From assembly GCA_028023455.1 (NCBI GenBank), contig JAQFVV010012400.1:11479748-11543747 (forward strand): a stretch of DNA of 64,000 nt, written 5' to 3'. Position 1 is the stretch's first letter. Each line of letters opens with the position of its first letter. A model generated the notes under the pieces. The model did no database searches. It had not been told where the DNA came from and was given only the letters and a program-made list of their open reading frames with translations. Position numbers and translations under genes: made by a program. Source of the stretch: Epiperipatus broadwayi (Eukaryota > Onychophora > Udeonychophora > Euonychophora > Peripatidae). This document shows positions 1-10,388 of this stretch, piece after piece.

Positions 1-1424
1 TTATATATTTTTTATCTTATGAATATTTGATTTAATAAACTGATAAGAATAAAATTATATACTTACTTTGAAACTGAAATTATTTATAGATCATTAATGA
101 ATGGATTTATCGTTTATATTTGCCTATTTCTTTTCCTGTCAAAATGCCTCACAAAACTAACTAAATATGCCTTATATGAATAGGCATATGTCTTAAATAT
201 GTTTTAAACTCAAATGTTAACTTTGATGAAGGAATTTGATCAACTATTAATGTAATGAATGTTTAGAGGTAGGGAATTTAAAGCAGCTAAATTTTAAATT
301 TATATGCAATCAAATTCAAGAGATATAGAAAAAAGGAAAGAGATCATTCAAATATGCAGATTTATTCATTATACCTCTGTTCATCTGATAGGTTTCCTCC
401 CAGCCCTGAGAGCAAGCTAGCTTGGGTTGGGCACCAAATTAGAGATAGTATAAGTAATATCAGTTGGAATTTTAGGAAAAGTATAATTCTTGCTACATTA
501 GTGAGATTGGCGCTTGAAGTCAGTTACCACCTGATGCTCATAAATATACTCTTTCTGGAAAAATTTTGTTTATTTGCCTTACTGAAGAAATAATGGCCAC
601 CAGGGAAAATTATTAACTTACATTCTTATTTAAGATCTACACAAGATCAGAAATTTTGATTATAAAATTTCCTAAAAGTAATTGATTCATATTTGAATTC
701 AATTTGGTAGACAGTGGTCAAATACTGCCTACAGGTGTTATGGTAAATAAACAGTCATAGTTTTACATTCACTATCCTGTGTGGTACACTTATCCATTTT
801 TAAAGATCTATTTTAGACAAACACTATAATTGATATGGGGGTTGCCTGTTAAACTACCATTCTTGATAAGATAGTGTACATGAGCTTTTCCTTTTTTTCT
901 TTAATTAGTTCAACTGGGAATAATCTTTTCTTTTGTCAGCCAAATAATCTTTAATGAATTGCAATTTAAAAATTTTATTTTTTACAAATTATATTTTTAG
1001 CCTGATTTTATTTTTACATTTATTCGTTATTATTTTCTTTTCTTTTTCTTTTGTCATCCATATTTTTTTTAATTTATAAAAAGGAAGAGCTAGTTTTAAC
1101 TTTTACTTAAAATTATCCCCCCCACTCACTCTTTAATACTAAATCTTTCTTCTTTTTTTTTTTTTTTAAAGAAAAAGGTGATGCAATACTTTATTTTTGC
1201 AAGTTTTGCATTTCTTGGGGAAAAAAACTCTTTAGAAACATATAATTTTTTTTCTATTTTACTATGCTCACTTCTTTTTAAAATCAATTTGATCATTTAT
1301 TTTTAAATGATTATATATGTAATGCATAATATATGTGCTTTTAACATATATATATTTGCCAGTGGTACAATATATATATAATAAACATTTAACATAAGAA
1401 TAATAGAGACATCAGACCACTCAA
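1..1424. other. A+T-rich non-coding DNA
   Basis: No recognised gene or repeat. Frames up to 79 codons lack family features. Long T runs near 1,150 and TA runs near 1,340-1,380. Confidence 0.6.
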
Positions 1425-1785
1425 TAAAGTATAGAAAAATGCATATTAAAGTAGCAAGATGAGACTGAAAACAGAATATATGGATGAGAGAACAACAAGT
1501 ATTATTGACATCATTGAAAGAATTAAGAGATTGAAGTGGAGTTGGGTTGAACATATTATTAGAAGAGATGATAATAGATGGAGAATTGAAATCTTAAATT
1601 AGATTTAAAGAGATTTAAAAGACCTGGAAAGAGACCCTATGTGAGAGGGATGGATGAAATAACAAAGTATGCTGGGTGATGTGGAGAAGAAAGGCTAGAA
1701 ATTTGAGAAGTTGGATGGAACTTTGAAAGCCCTTCATCTTGCAGTGAATCAATAATGTTTAAAAATGATGATGATGATGATATTA
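1425..1785 (+). mobile_element. decayed 3' end of an RTE LINE
   Basis: Conceptual translation with stops and frameshifts matches the C-terminal 110 or so residues of the intact LINE at 10.4-13.2 kb: IIERIKRLKWSWVEHI, RRDDNRW, KRPGKRP, then FILQ and a terminal (GATGAT)n tail at about 1,765-1,783. It is 5'-truncated and dead. Its orientation is opposite to the intact copy. Confidence 0.82.
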
Positions 1786-2724
1786 ATCTAATTAATCTAA
1801 GATAACACTCCCCCCCACTGTTAAAAATAGTACTTTTCAGTCCCATATGATTTATTGGTATTACAGACAAACAAAAGATATAACGGTATCAGTTAATATT
1901 AAAAAGAAGTAATTAATTAGGTTACTGCTTAAATGTTAATAACAAATTTGGAAAATGGAAATATTAGCTGGATCACAAACCCCATCAACTCTCATCTCCA
2001 AATTCTGTCACTCTACTTACTGTACCATGTTATGTGGGACATTAATATGATTATCACTTTAAAAAGAAATTGCTACCAAATGGGTTTTTAAGAATTTAAA
2101 GAATTATTATTTAGGAAATATCTAAATTAGTGGGTTAATACTTATGTGCCATATTATAGACTGAAGTTATTTTGTCTAGCAAACAATGTTCCTTAACTAT
2201 CATAGATACCATTCTAAATAAAAACTACAGTGTTCCTCTATTCCACATAAGCCAAATCTTTTTGTAAAAATTTGCTAAAGCAATCATCATTAATTTATAC
2301 CCACAATTTCAATTAACAACCAATTATTTACTATAATGATCTTTAAAAAAAGAAATTTAATTTTTTAAAAATAGTCATCATTTTTTAAATGGTGTTCGTT
2401 TTATAAAAATAATGCTGTCATAGAATATTAGTAACATTATCAGAAGATATTGACATTCATGCATAAAAAATGTACATTACAGGATTTATTCATTATATAC
2501 AGTAATTAGGTTTTGATTATACAGTACTGATTATGTGATTGAAATAACTAGACGTATTACTACTATGCTTATCTAATTTTTATTCAGTATCTTACAAAAT
2601 AATCTGTACAATAATTTAGGACACATCTAATTAAGATGAAACTTAACAGTAAAAAAACACATACAAATTTCATTCAGTACTTAATCAAAACAAACTTTGA
2701 ATAAATATAACAAACAAAATGACG

Positions 2725-2927
2725 TTCCTTTTATTTGACCGTTTGATTGCCCATGACAACAATTATTGGGAGAAGAGGGTTTTTTGGGGCTATGTTTAAA
2801 TAAAAATTTTAGTTACTTCTTTTATTTTACATTTGATTGCCAATGACAACAATTATCAGGAGAAGAAGGGCTGTACGTTTAAATAAAAATTGAAGTTACT
2901 TCTTTTATTTTTGACATTTGACGAAGG
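2725..2927 (+). repeat. tandem repeat, two and a half copies of about 85-92 bp
   Basis: TTTGATTGCC(C/A)ATGACAACAATTAT plus GGAGAAGA and GTTTAAATAAAAATT appear twice, starting at 2,725 and 2,817, with a partial third at 2,900. Confidence 0.8.
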
Positions 2928-3523
2928 CCATTTGGAATCCTTAAAATAAGCTTGCCTTTACGAAGTGAACATTTCCATCGGCCACAACGAGTCTTACAAA
3001 TGAAAGTTGGAAGATGTTTTTGGACCCCAAATCTGAATATATTTGCTGCACAATCCAATCTTTTCTTTCAGCAGCAGGATGATTCTTTTTTCTGCTGTAA
3101 AAATATTCCAGCACCGGCTTCTGTGTCTGGCAATTCCCATCTTTTCAAGTTGTCTGTTGTTGGAATTAGCCATCTTCTTGGTCTCGGAAAATTTCTCGCT
3201 AAAACGTGACTCAAAGTGTGATCATTTAAAAAATTTATGCTACCCCACCCTAATCGAGAATTTAGGAGGCTTATAGCTTTATGAAGAACAATCACGACAC
3301 TGTTTAAATTGTTAAAAGGTAACAGTACATCAATTTGTCTTTTAAAAAAAGGCCCCAATGAAAATTTAAATACTTTTGACACGATCAAATTAACACACCC
3401 TCGTACGATATTGTTACATAAAATGCATAACACAGCATTACGATATAGTGCGTGACACAAGCAACTATGGCATTTTCCTCTGCTTTTAGCATCGGAAAAA
3501 GCCACACCGTTAGCCGCTAAGCC
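2928..3523. other. unidentified G+C-richer block with a 145-codon minus-strand frame
   Basis: This block stands out from the A+T-rich surroundings. The longest frame (3,505-3,068, minus) has a Cys-rich start (GKCHSCLCHALYRN) and FLQQKKESSCC at its end, with a second plus-strand frame of 85 codons overlapping. I recognise no family in either. It is bordered by two different tandem repeats, which suggests an unclassified transposable element rather than a host gene. Confidence 0.35.
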
Positions 3524-3662
3524 GAGTTAACACTCTTTCTAGATTTTATCGTAGAAAGAAGACTTAACTCCAAGTTAACACTCTACCTTTTAGCGTCAAA
3601 ACAAGACTTAACTCCGAGTTAACAATCTTTCTAGGATTTATTTTAGAAAGAATGCTTAAAGG
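3524..3662 (+). repeat. three tandem copies of a 45-48 bp unit with internal hairpins
   Basis: AGTTAACA(C/A)TCTTTCTAG recurs at about 3,524, 3,572 and 3,616. Units 1 and 3 contain TCTTTCTA...TAGAAAGA, which can fold on itself. CTCGAGTTAACAAGC at 8,154 may be related. Confidence 0.75.
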
Positions 3663-5188
3663 CTTGGGTGCGGCCATGGAAACGGCATATTTTTAGAAAT
3701 TTAGCTAGAAATAGCGCCACCCACAGCTGACACGAAGATCAGATGAGAACCATTAATTACAAAAAGAAAAAAGAAACATTATTGACAAAATATAAAATGA
3801 ATCAAAAACAAAATTTAAGACTATATTGTTAACTTTATTTTTTTTTAATGTTTTTTTTTAATTTAATGAATTTTAATTCAGTAGAATTTCAGTCTCTATA
3901 ATATAGAGCTCACAAATGACACTCAGGAAATTATTGTTTGTAATAAAAATTATATCAACTGAAATGTTTTTATTTATTACATTTATATTCAAATTTCTAC
4001 TTTTTTTTAAGCTTTATTTTTTAAAATTAGATTTTAAACATTTTTATATTTGAATTTAGTGTAACAAATTATTATTTATTTTTTTGCCATAGGAAATTAT
4101 TATACTTTTTATATGAGATTTTTAATTTACCAAATGTTTTGGGAAACCAATTTAACTCACTGCCTGTGACAAAATTGTATATTCACTTTAATGTACAAAT
4201 TAATTAGTAATAATATATGAACTTTTTAAAAATGAAATATCCTGATTGTACTTTAATTTGGATAATTTAGTGATGAAATTGATATGAATTATCCCCAAAT
4301 AATCACTGGGTAGCACTATGGCAGCAATCACTTAGCTGTATGTAATGAGAGAAGGTGGTAGGTAGTATCTAGCTTTGTTTGGAATCCTGTTTACTTAAAG
4401 ACAGGAGAGGCTAAAAAATGGGTAAGTAAATTAAAATTTTGCTAAGTATATAGCAAGCAATAAGTTATAAAATTATATAACATTTTTTTTATTTGCCAAA
4501 ATATTTGCATCTCTTCAAAGAAATATCTAGGATCATACACTTTTATTTTTTTTTCAAAGCTTTTTTGTGATAATTTGGGTTAGTTTATTTAATTTTCTCA
4601 TTTTTATTGTTGGAGAGCACAAAATTAAAACTGAAAATAAAATTGAATTATATCTTAATAAAATTATTTAATCACAATATTAAATAACATCCATACTAAT
4701 TATTTATGTTTAACCATATATTGTTTATCAGTTATTAAGTGAAATAATGTATGTATATGCTAACAATTTAATGAGTATTTGTTTAAACTACGGTGCCATA
4801 TATATTATCATGCAGTAAAATCTATACAATTGGTCACAAAAAGTGTCTATTATTTTCATTTTGGGGAATGTTTAGGTTGTTTTTATTATTTTATGTTTTT
4901 TATTATTCCCAAGAGCAATTCTCTTCATCTTATTTTAGAGATATCGATACTTGTCTTATAGATAAAGATGCCGTTGGATGGCACCGTTTTCACTCTAAAA
5001 CTATAAAATATGATCATTCCCAGGCTGTTGATTATAATAATTTTGCTGTGCTTTTTTTGTAATGTGAAAATAAAAACAAAACAAAATCGTCTTTTATAAA
5101 TATTATTTTTTATTAACGTATACAATTTAAATGATAATAATAAATGTAAAATAAAATCAACAAATTACAATTTGATTCGTGTTTTTTT
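3663..5188. other. A+T-rich non-coding DNA
   Basis: Nothing recognised; overlapping frames at 4.8-5.1 kb are short and A+T-biased. TAGCGCCACCCACAGCTGACAC near 3,712-3,733 may be the end of an unclassified repeat. Confidence 0.5.
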
Positions 5189-5280
5189 CTATCGTATATT
5201 TTTTTACTTGTGTTACGGTTTTTTTTTTTATCAATTTTCTATCGGATATTTTTTTACTTGTGTTACGACTTTTTTTGTTG
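5189..5280 (+). repeat. 50-bp tandem duplication
   Basis: CTATCG(T/G)ATATTTTTTTACTT followed by GTGTTACG is present at 5,189 and 5,239; a fragment (TTACGGCTATTTTTTTACTTC) appears again near 5,363. Confidence 0.75.
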
Positions 5281-5415
5281 TTGTTGTTTAACTAAAAAAT
5301 AATAATTGTAATAAAAAGTAAAATTTCTTAGTGTATTTTTTATTTTTTACAGACAAAGAGATATTACGGCTATTTTTTTACTTCAAATAGAATGAAAATA
5401 AAAAGTAAAAGTTGT

Positions 5416-5510
5416 TACGGTTAGGTTTAGGGTTAGTTTTAGGGTTAGCTTTAGGGTTAGGTTTAGGTTTAGGGTTAGTTTTAGGGTTAGTTTTAGGGTT
5501 AGGGTTAGTG
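5416..5510 (+). repeat. degenerate interstitial telomere-like repeats
   Basis: TTAGGG occurs about seven times, alternating with TTAGTTT and TTAGGTT variants. TTAGGG is the general metazoan telomere repeat in molluscs. The irregular units suggest an old internal array rather than a chromosome end. Confidence 0.85.
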
Positions 5511-7088
5511 TTCTGTTGTTTGTAATGCTAAAATAAAATAATTCAAAATCATAACCGTACTCGGACAAAAGAAAGAAACTCAAACTTTTTTAAGCAACAA
5601 CAAACACATATAAATGTCTTCTTTACTTATTAAACATGTTTATAATATTTGCTTTTTATGAAATTTACAAAAAATCCTGTATATTTGTACTTTTCTTACT
5701 GGATATTTTTTTGGTACCACTTTTTTTTAATTCAAAAATATACACACTGTAGAATCTTCTTTGAATCTTCTTTGTCTCGTGGAATGTTACGAACAGTACA
5801 TTACTTGATGTGTTACCTAGTTGCAACTCACTAAAAACATAGATATTTAACATTTTCCCAATTAAAACTTCAACAGAGTTCGTTGTAAAAAGTCTTAGAA
5901 ATATTACTTTAAAACTTCTGAACATTTCAATACTTTAAAATTAAAAAAAATCCAATGAAAACAACATTTCCATCCAATTCAAATACAAACTCTCTCATTA
6001 AGTCGTAACTATTTTATAAACTGTGCGAATTCGGAAAATGTATTAGCTGCGATGTGACATACATACTGTACTGCGATGCGACATAGTGGCCTGCATTCTG
6101 TAGCACAACAAAAAAGTTGTATTATAGAAAATGCGGGTTCGAACGTGTCGGCCACAGAAACAGCATTTTTATGTGTTTTAGTGCGAAAACCACACCATAG
6201 AACGGTGTCTTTAGCTATAAGATGAGCACCGAGATATCTTTTATGAGATTGAGTAATTGTTCAACACAACTGAAATAGTGCTATAACACCCCATCTCTAG
6301 ACTATTTTCCGGCTTTAGCTTTTATTAGTGAGAAAGCATATATGCATATAGAAAACACATTTTACTTCTTTGTAATCCTAAGATCTTAAACCAAGGCCAT
6401 GTTGCTTACATAGTTACATAAATCTGACACATAGGCATTTTCTATGTATTTTAAAGATCTTAGTTTTATATCAATTTCAGACCTCATTTAGGCTTTGGTT
6501 AAAAAAGATAATGCTATTGCAAGAAAATGGATTCTTGTATTGCCTTATTATTAATACTTACATTGGATAACAATATTATTGTAAAATGAGGTCGTTAACA
6601 GGCAATCACAGTCTGACAACAGTAATTATTATTCCAAATGATGTCATAAAAGCAATCTATTCCTTTATATTATGTTGAATATTTATGAATCGATAGATTG
6701 TCATTCTTATAACCAACTAATTAAGATAATAGTTTGATATCTAAAGCAAATAATTACTTACATTAGACTTTATATATATATATAAACACATATGAACGAT
6801 ATTTCTACTATTAACGTAAAAGAAAAAAAAATCACTAAACTTAATTTTAAAAAAAGAAATATGTTTTATAATCTTTTTGGAAGAATAAAAAAATTTCAGT
6901 TCGGAGTATGAAAATGGCTTTATCCATCCTAGAGATCCACAAGCTTAATTTGTTCATATTAGTTTTTTCAATCACTCACTACATCTATCGTTCAAAACAT
7001 AACAGATACAAAGCGTGTTGCAGTTATGTCTTTGCTAGTATAAACAATATAGTATAAACAATCGAAAGGTGTGTTTGTTCGGAGATCA
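5511..7088. other. non-coding DNA with a weak SINE-like trace
   Basis: GCGGGTTCGAACGTGTCGGC at 6,133-6,152 looks like a box B, but no matching box A was found. The rest shows no gene. Confidence 0.45.
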
Positions 7089-7154
7089 AGTGATATTCAA
7101 ATCCCAAAAATATTAAGCGTTTGAATCCAATAAGCTACCACTGTGCTAAATCAC
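7089..7154 (-). mobile_element. tRNA-like SINE head
   Basis: On the minus strand GTGATTTAGCACAGTGGTAG holds a good box A, and GGGATTTGAATATCAC about 30 bases later is a box B-like element. No full cloverleaf or acceptor stem is evident, so this is a SINE remnant rather than a functional tRNA. Confidence 0.55.
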
Positions 7155-7364
7155 AACAGAATTAAATAATATCTGTAATAAGAGAAATAGAACATTGGCC
7201 TAAAATTCAAAATATGAATATTCATGTACTTTTAATTATAAATTATTAATCCTTTATTCATATAAGTACATGATACTTTTGATAAAATAAACACATTATT
7301 AAAAATCTGTTATATCTCAAAATATCCATTACTATTTTTTATAACTATAATAGTCTGTGCACAA

Positions 7365-7440
7365 TAATAGTTAACACATTCACCTGCTAGGTTCATGACT
7401 TGGGTTCTATTGCGAATTTTTTTTTTCTACAGATTTCATG
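7365..7440 (+). mobile_element. tRNA-like SINE head
   Basis: TAGTTAACACATTCACCTGC followed by GACTTGGGTTCTATTGC resembles the D-arm to T-arm span of a tRNA, then a T-rich run. Probably an old SINE; boundaries are not defined. Confidence 0.45.
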
Positions 7441-8424
7441 CCAGCTTAAAATATTTTTTTTTCAGAGCAACGCAGATAGTTATCTAATTATTGATTGGTG
7501 AATATATTAGTTAGAGCGTTTAAAAATCCCAAGTTAAACTGAGTTGGATAGTCCTTCATTGTCCATGAAACAAAAATATATTGGTAACATAACATTATTG
7601 TTTTCTACTATTAGGGAAATTATCTTACTACTAAGATCTCTGATTATTAATTCAAAAATATTAAAACTTGAGAATGTGATATAATAAAAATGAAATTTTC
7701 AAAGACATAAATTTTAAACAACAAACCAATTTTGAACAATTTGAAAATATTTATGTTACCGGTAGTAACAACATTCTGAAATCCTAATACTATAATTACT
7801 GGTTCTTGACCGTATTACCCCACCTAATGTGTATAAATACAGATAAATTTTCTAATAAAATTTACTATCTTGGTTGTAGTTATTGTTTAGCGTTCATTTG
7901 TAACTATTTATTTTATGTTGTGATAATTTTTTAACAACTGTAAGCGCAAATCAACGTCTTATTAGTCATTTGTTCATTTTTAACTTGGATGCGTTGTTAT
8001 GATTTGTTGGTTCGAAGACAGATTTATTAAGAATAAACGACAACGTTTTTTTTTAAAATAGAAAAAAAAAAAAGAGTAATATTTTCTTATCTTCTTATAA
8101 GAATAATCTGTCTTATGTCAGTTCCTATCTAGTAGCTTTCTAACGATAAATAACTCGAGTTAACAAGCATTTCTGCTTTTAAACAGACCGCACTGCCGAA
8201 AGACAGTGACAGATCTCTCACACACCATCTGCAAACCTTATCTTTAATATCTAAAGTTTTATACGATTATTTTTTAATAAAATAAAGCAAAAATGAAAAA
8301 TTTTATTAACATTTTTAATTGTCTAGATTTAGTAGCACTTTTACATCAGACTTTTTGTTGTTGCTATTATTTTTGTGTCTCAGTTAACACTTTTTTATGT
8401 ATTCATTCGAATATAAGTAACTTT

Positions 8425-9365
8425 TTACAGCAATTTTACAGGAAGAATTTAAGGGATTTAAATGGGAAGTTAAATGAATAAAAATAGAGATTACTTAAAT
8501 CGTCTAGATTTTGCACATGACGTGTTTGTTTTGGAAAATAATGCTTAAGACCTTCAGGAAATAAATGCTAATATAATGAAATATACAGTATTTTTAATCA
8601 GATTATTATATACTGACAAAATATAATAATTGAAATTAATCAGAGAATTAAACTTAGATGAAATGCATTTGGTAAAAATAATAATGTTAAAATGAAAAAT
8701 TCTAGATGTGGGGAAAAAAGAAGCTATTTTAATATATATGTATATATGCAGTTAAGTCTTAGACCCTCAACAGAAAAGCAATACAAAAACTTTAAATTAT
8801 AGAGTGAAATATGAAGAGATTTATATTGGAACTAACAGGGAAAGTGAAATTAAACAGCAACAAACTTTCTGTAAAGTAGTGCCACCCAATGCAAGCCTTA
8901 TTAATCATTGGATGCAAATAAGTTTGTGCATAAAATCCCTATTTAATGCCTACTCATCCAATACTCCCAGATAGTTTTTAGCCTGCACAGAATATTGGAA
9001 GAGTAGGCACTAGATAGGGATTTTATGCACAAACTATCTTGCACCATTGACTACTAAGACTAACGTTGGATGGAATTACTTTAAAATGAATTTTTTAAGC
9101 ATAGAAAATGGTGATTATGTGGTGGAAAGCAAAATACTTGGATAAAAAAACAAATAGATATCATAAATATCATTAAAAAAGAGATAATAAAAATGAAGTT
9201 AATGCTGGATATAGTTTTAAAAAATATATCAATAGATGACCAATTGAAGAGTAAAGTAGATCCCAAAAGATTGTAAAAGATCTAGAAATAAAATCAAAAA
9301 AATTGATTGAAATTTGGAGTTATTTTTATTCTGCAGTAGATTAATAATATTTGAAAATGATAATA
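8425..9365 (+). mobile_element. decayed RTE LINE fragment, split by a MITE
   Basis: Broken frames match the intact LINE from about residue 665 onward: FKWEVK, then DYLNRLDFAHDVFV where the catalytic FADD has become FAHD, then shorter matches towards the C-terminus, ending near 9,360 in a degenerate ATGATAATAA tail. About 160 bp of inverted-repeat MITE (8,876-9,036) interrupts it. Many stops make it a fossil. Confidence 0.72.
8876..9036. mobile_element. MITE-like inverted repeat nested in an RTE fragment
   Basis: Left arm 8,921-8,965 and right arm 8,992-9,035 are near-perfect reverse complements (AGTTTGTGCATAAAATCCCT against AGGGATTTTATGCACAAACT). The flank GTAGTGCCACCCAATGCAAG recurs near 16,855, 25,770 and 51,820, so this is a dispersed non-autonomous family. 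No coding capacity is seen. Confidence 0.75.
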
Positions 9366-10376
9366 ATTGTGTGTTTTAAATAGTTTATTATTATTATTGT
9401 TTATTTAATTGCTTTTTTAATAATTTCTTTGAAAGTTATTATATCAAAGTTAGATAGGATTAAGACTTATAAAACTGCATATTTTTAACAAAATCTTTTG
9501 CAAGATAACGTCTTTAATGTTCTGATTCTTTTTCTAACTTTTGTGAATCTATTACTTTGATTTATATTAATACTCTCTCATTTTATGTAAATATCTATTT
9601 TCATTTTGCAGTATTTCTTGTATAATAAAATGACTTCAAAGTTTTTTTACTAATAAAATAAATGATCTTAGAGCTAATTATCAGAAAATGGAATAATGTT
9701 AGAATACCTAAATGCCAGTTTGAACTAGGAATCAGTTTAAAAACTTTTATATTTGAATATTCCATTTACAATTATTCTAAATCACATATTCAAGCTTTCT
9801 GTTAAAATGCAGACCTGGATTCAAATTTTTTTCTAGCAATGGATACATATTAAATGCTAGAAAGTAAACTTTGAATCTAAAAAGCCTTTCAGAGATGTTA
9901 CTATTAACTTTCAAAATATTAAGGTTGTGCAGGAGTTGTTATAATGCAATAGTATCTACCCACATATAAACATATTATATAAATTCATCCACAAATACTG
10001 TATTTAAAATAAGGACTCTATGATAATAGTAGTTTTTAAGTAAGTACATAAATGATTACTCATTTTTTTTTTTATTAGTTTAAAGATTACAGTATTTCTT
10101 TTAACTCTAGATACATAGTTACATTTTCTATTAAAAATCAAATATATCTTTCACTATTTATATATTCTCTAAATTTTATTTAACAGTTTAATTTCCCCCT
10201 CATGCCTAAGTTTTTGCATTTTTAAAAATCACAACTATTGATTTTACACTTCAATATATAACTATAGTCGCTGTAAAAATTATGTGAATAAGTGCTAATT
10301 TGTTTTTTCTCTGACCCAATGTCTTCTCTAATGATAAATAAACTGCCTCAGCATTTATTTAATAAATTCACTTTCA
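9366..10376. other. A+T-rich non-coding DNA
   Basis: Flank of the intact LINE; nothing recognised. Confidence 0.6.
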
Positions 10377-10388
10377 TCATCATCATCA

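Noticed and set aside
5383-5583. Leu/Thr repeat protein on the minus strand
   Set aside because: It is the reverse translation of the telomere-like repeat.
7089-7154. Functional tRNA gene
   Set aside because: Box A and B are present but no acceptor stem or full cloverleaf is evident; a SINE head is more likely.
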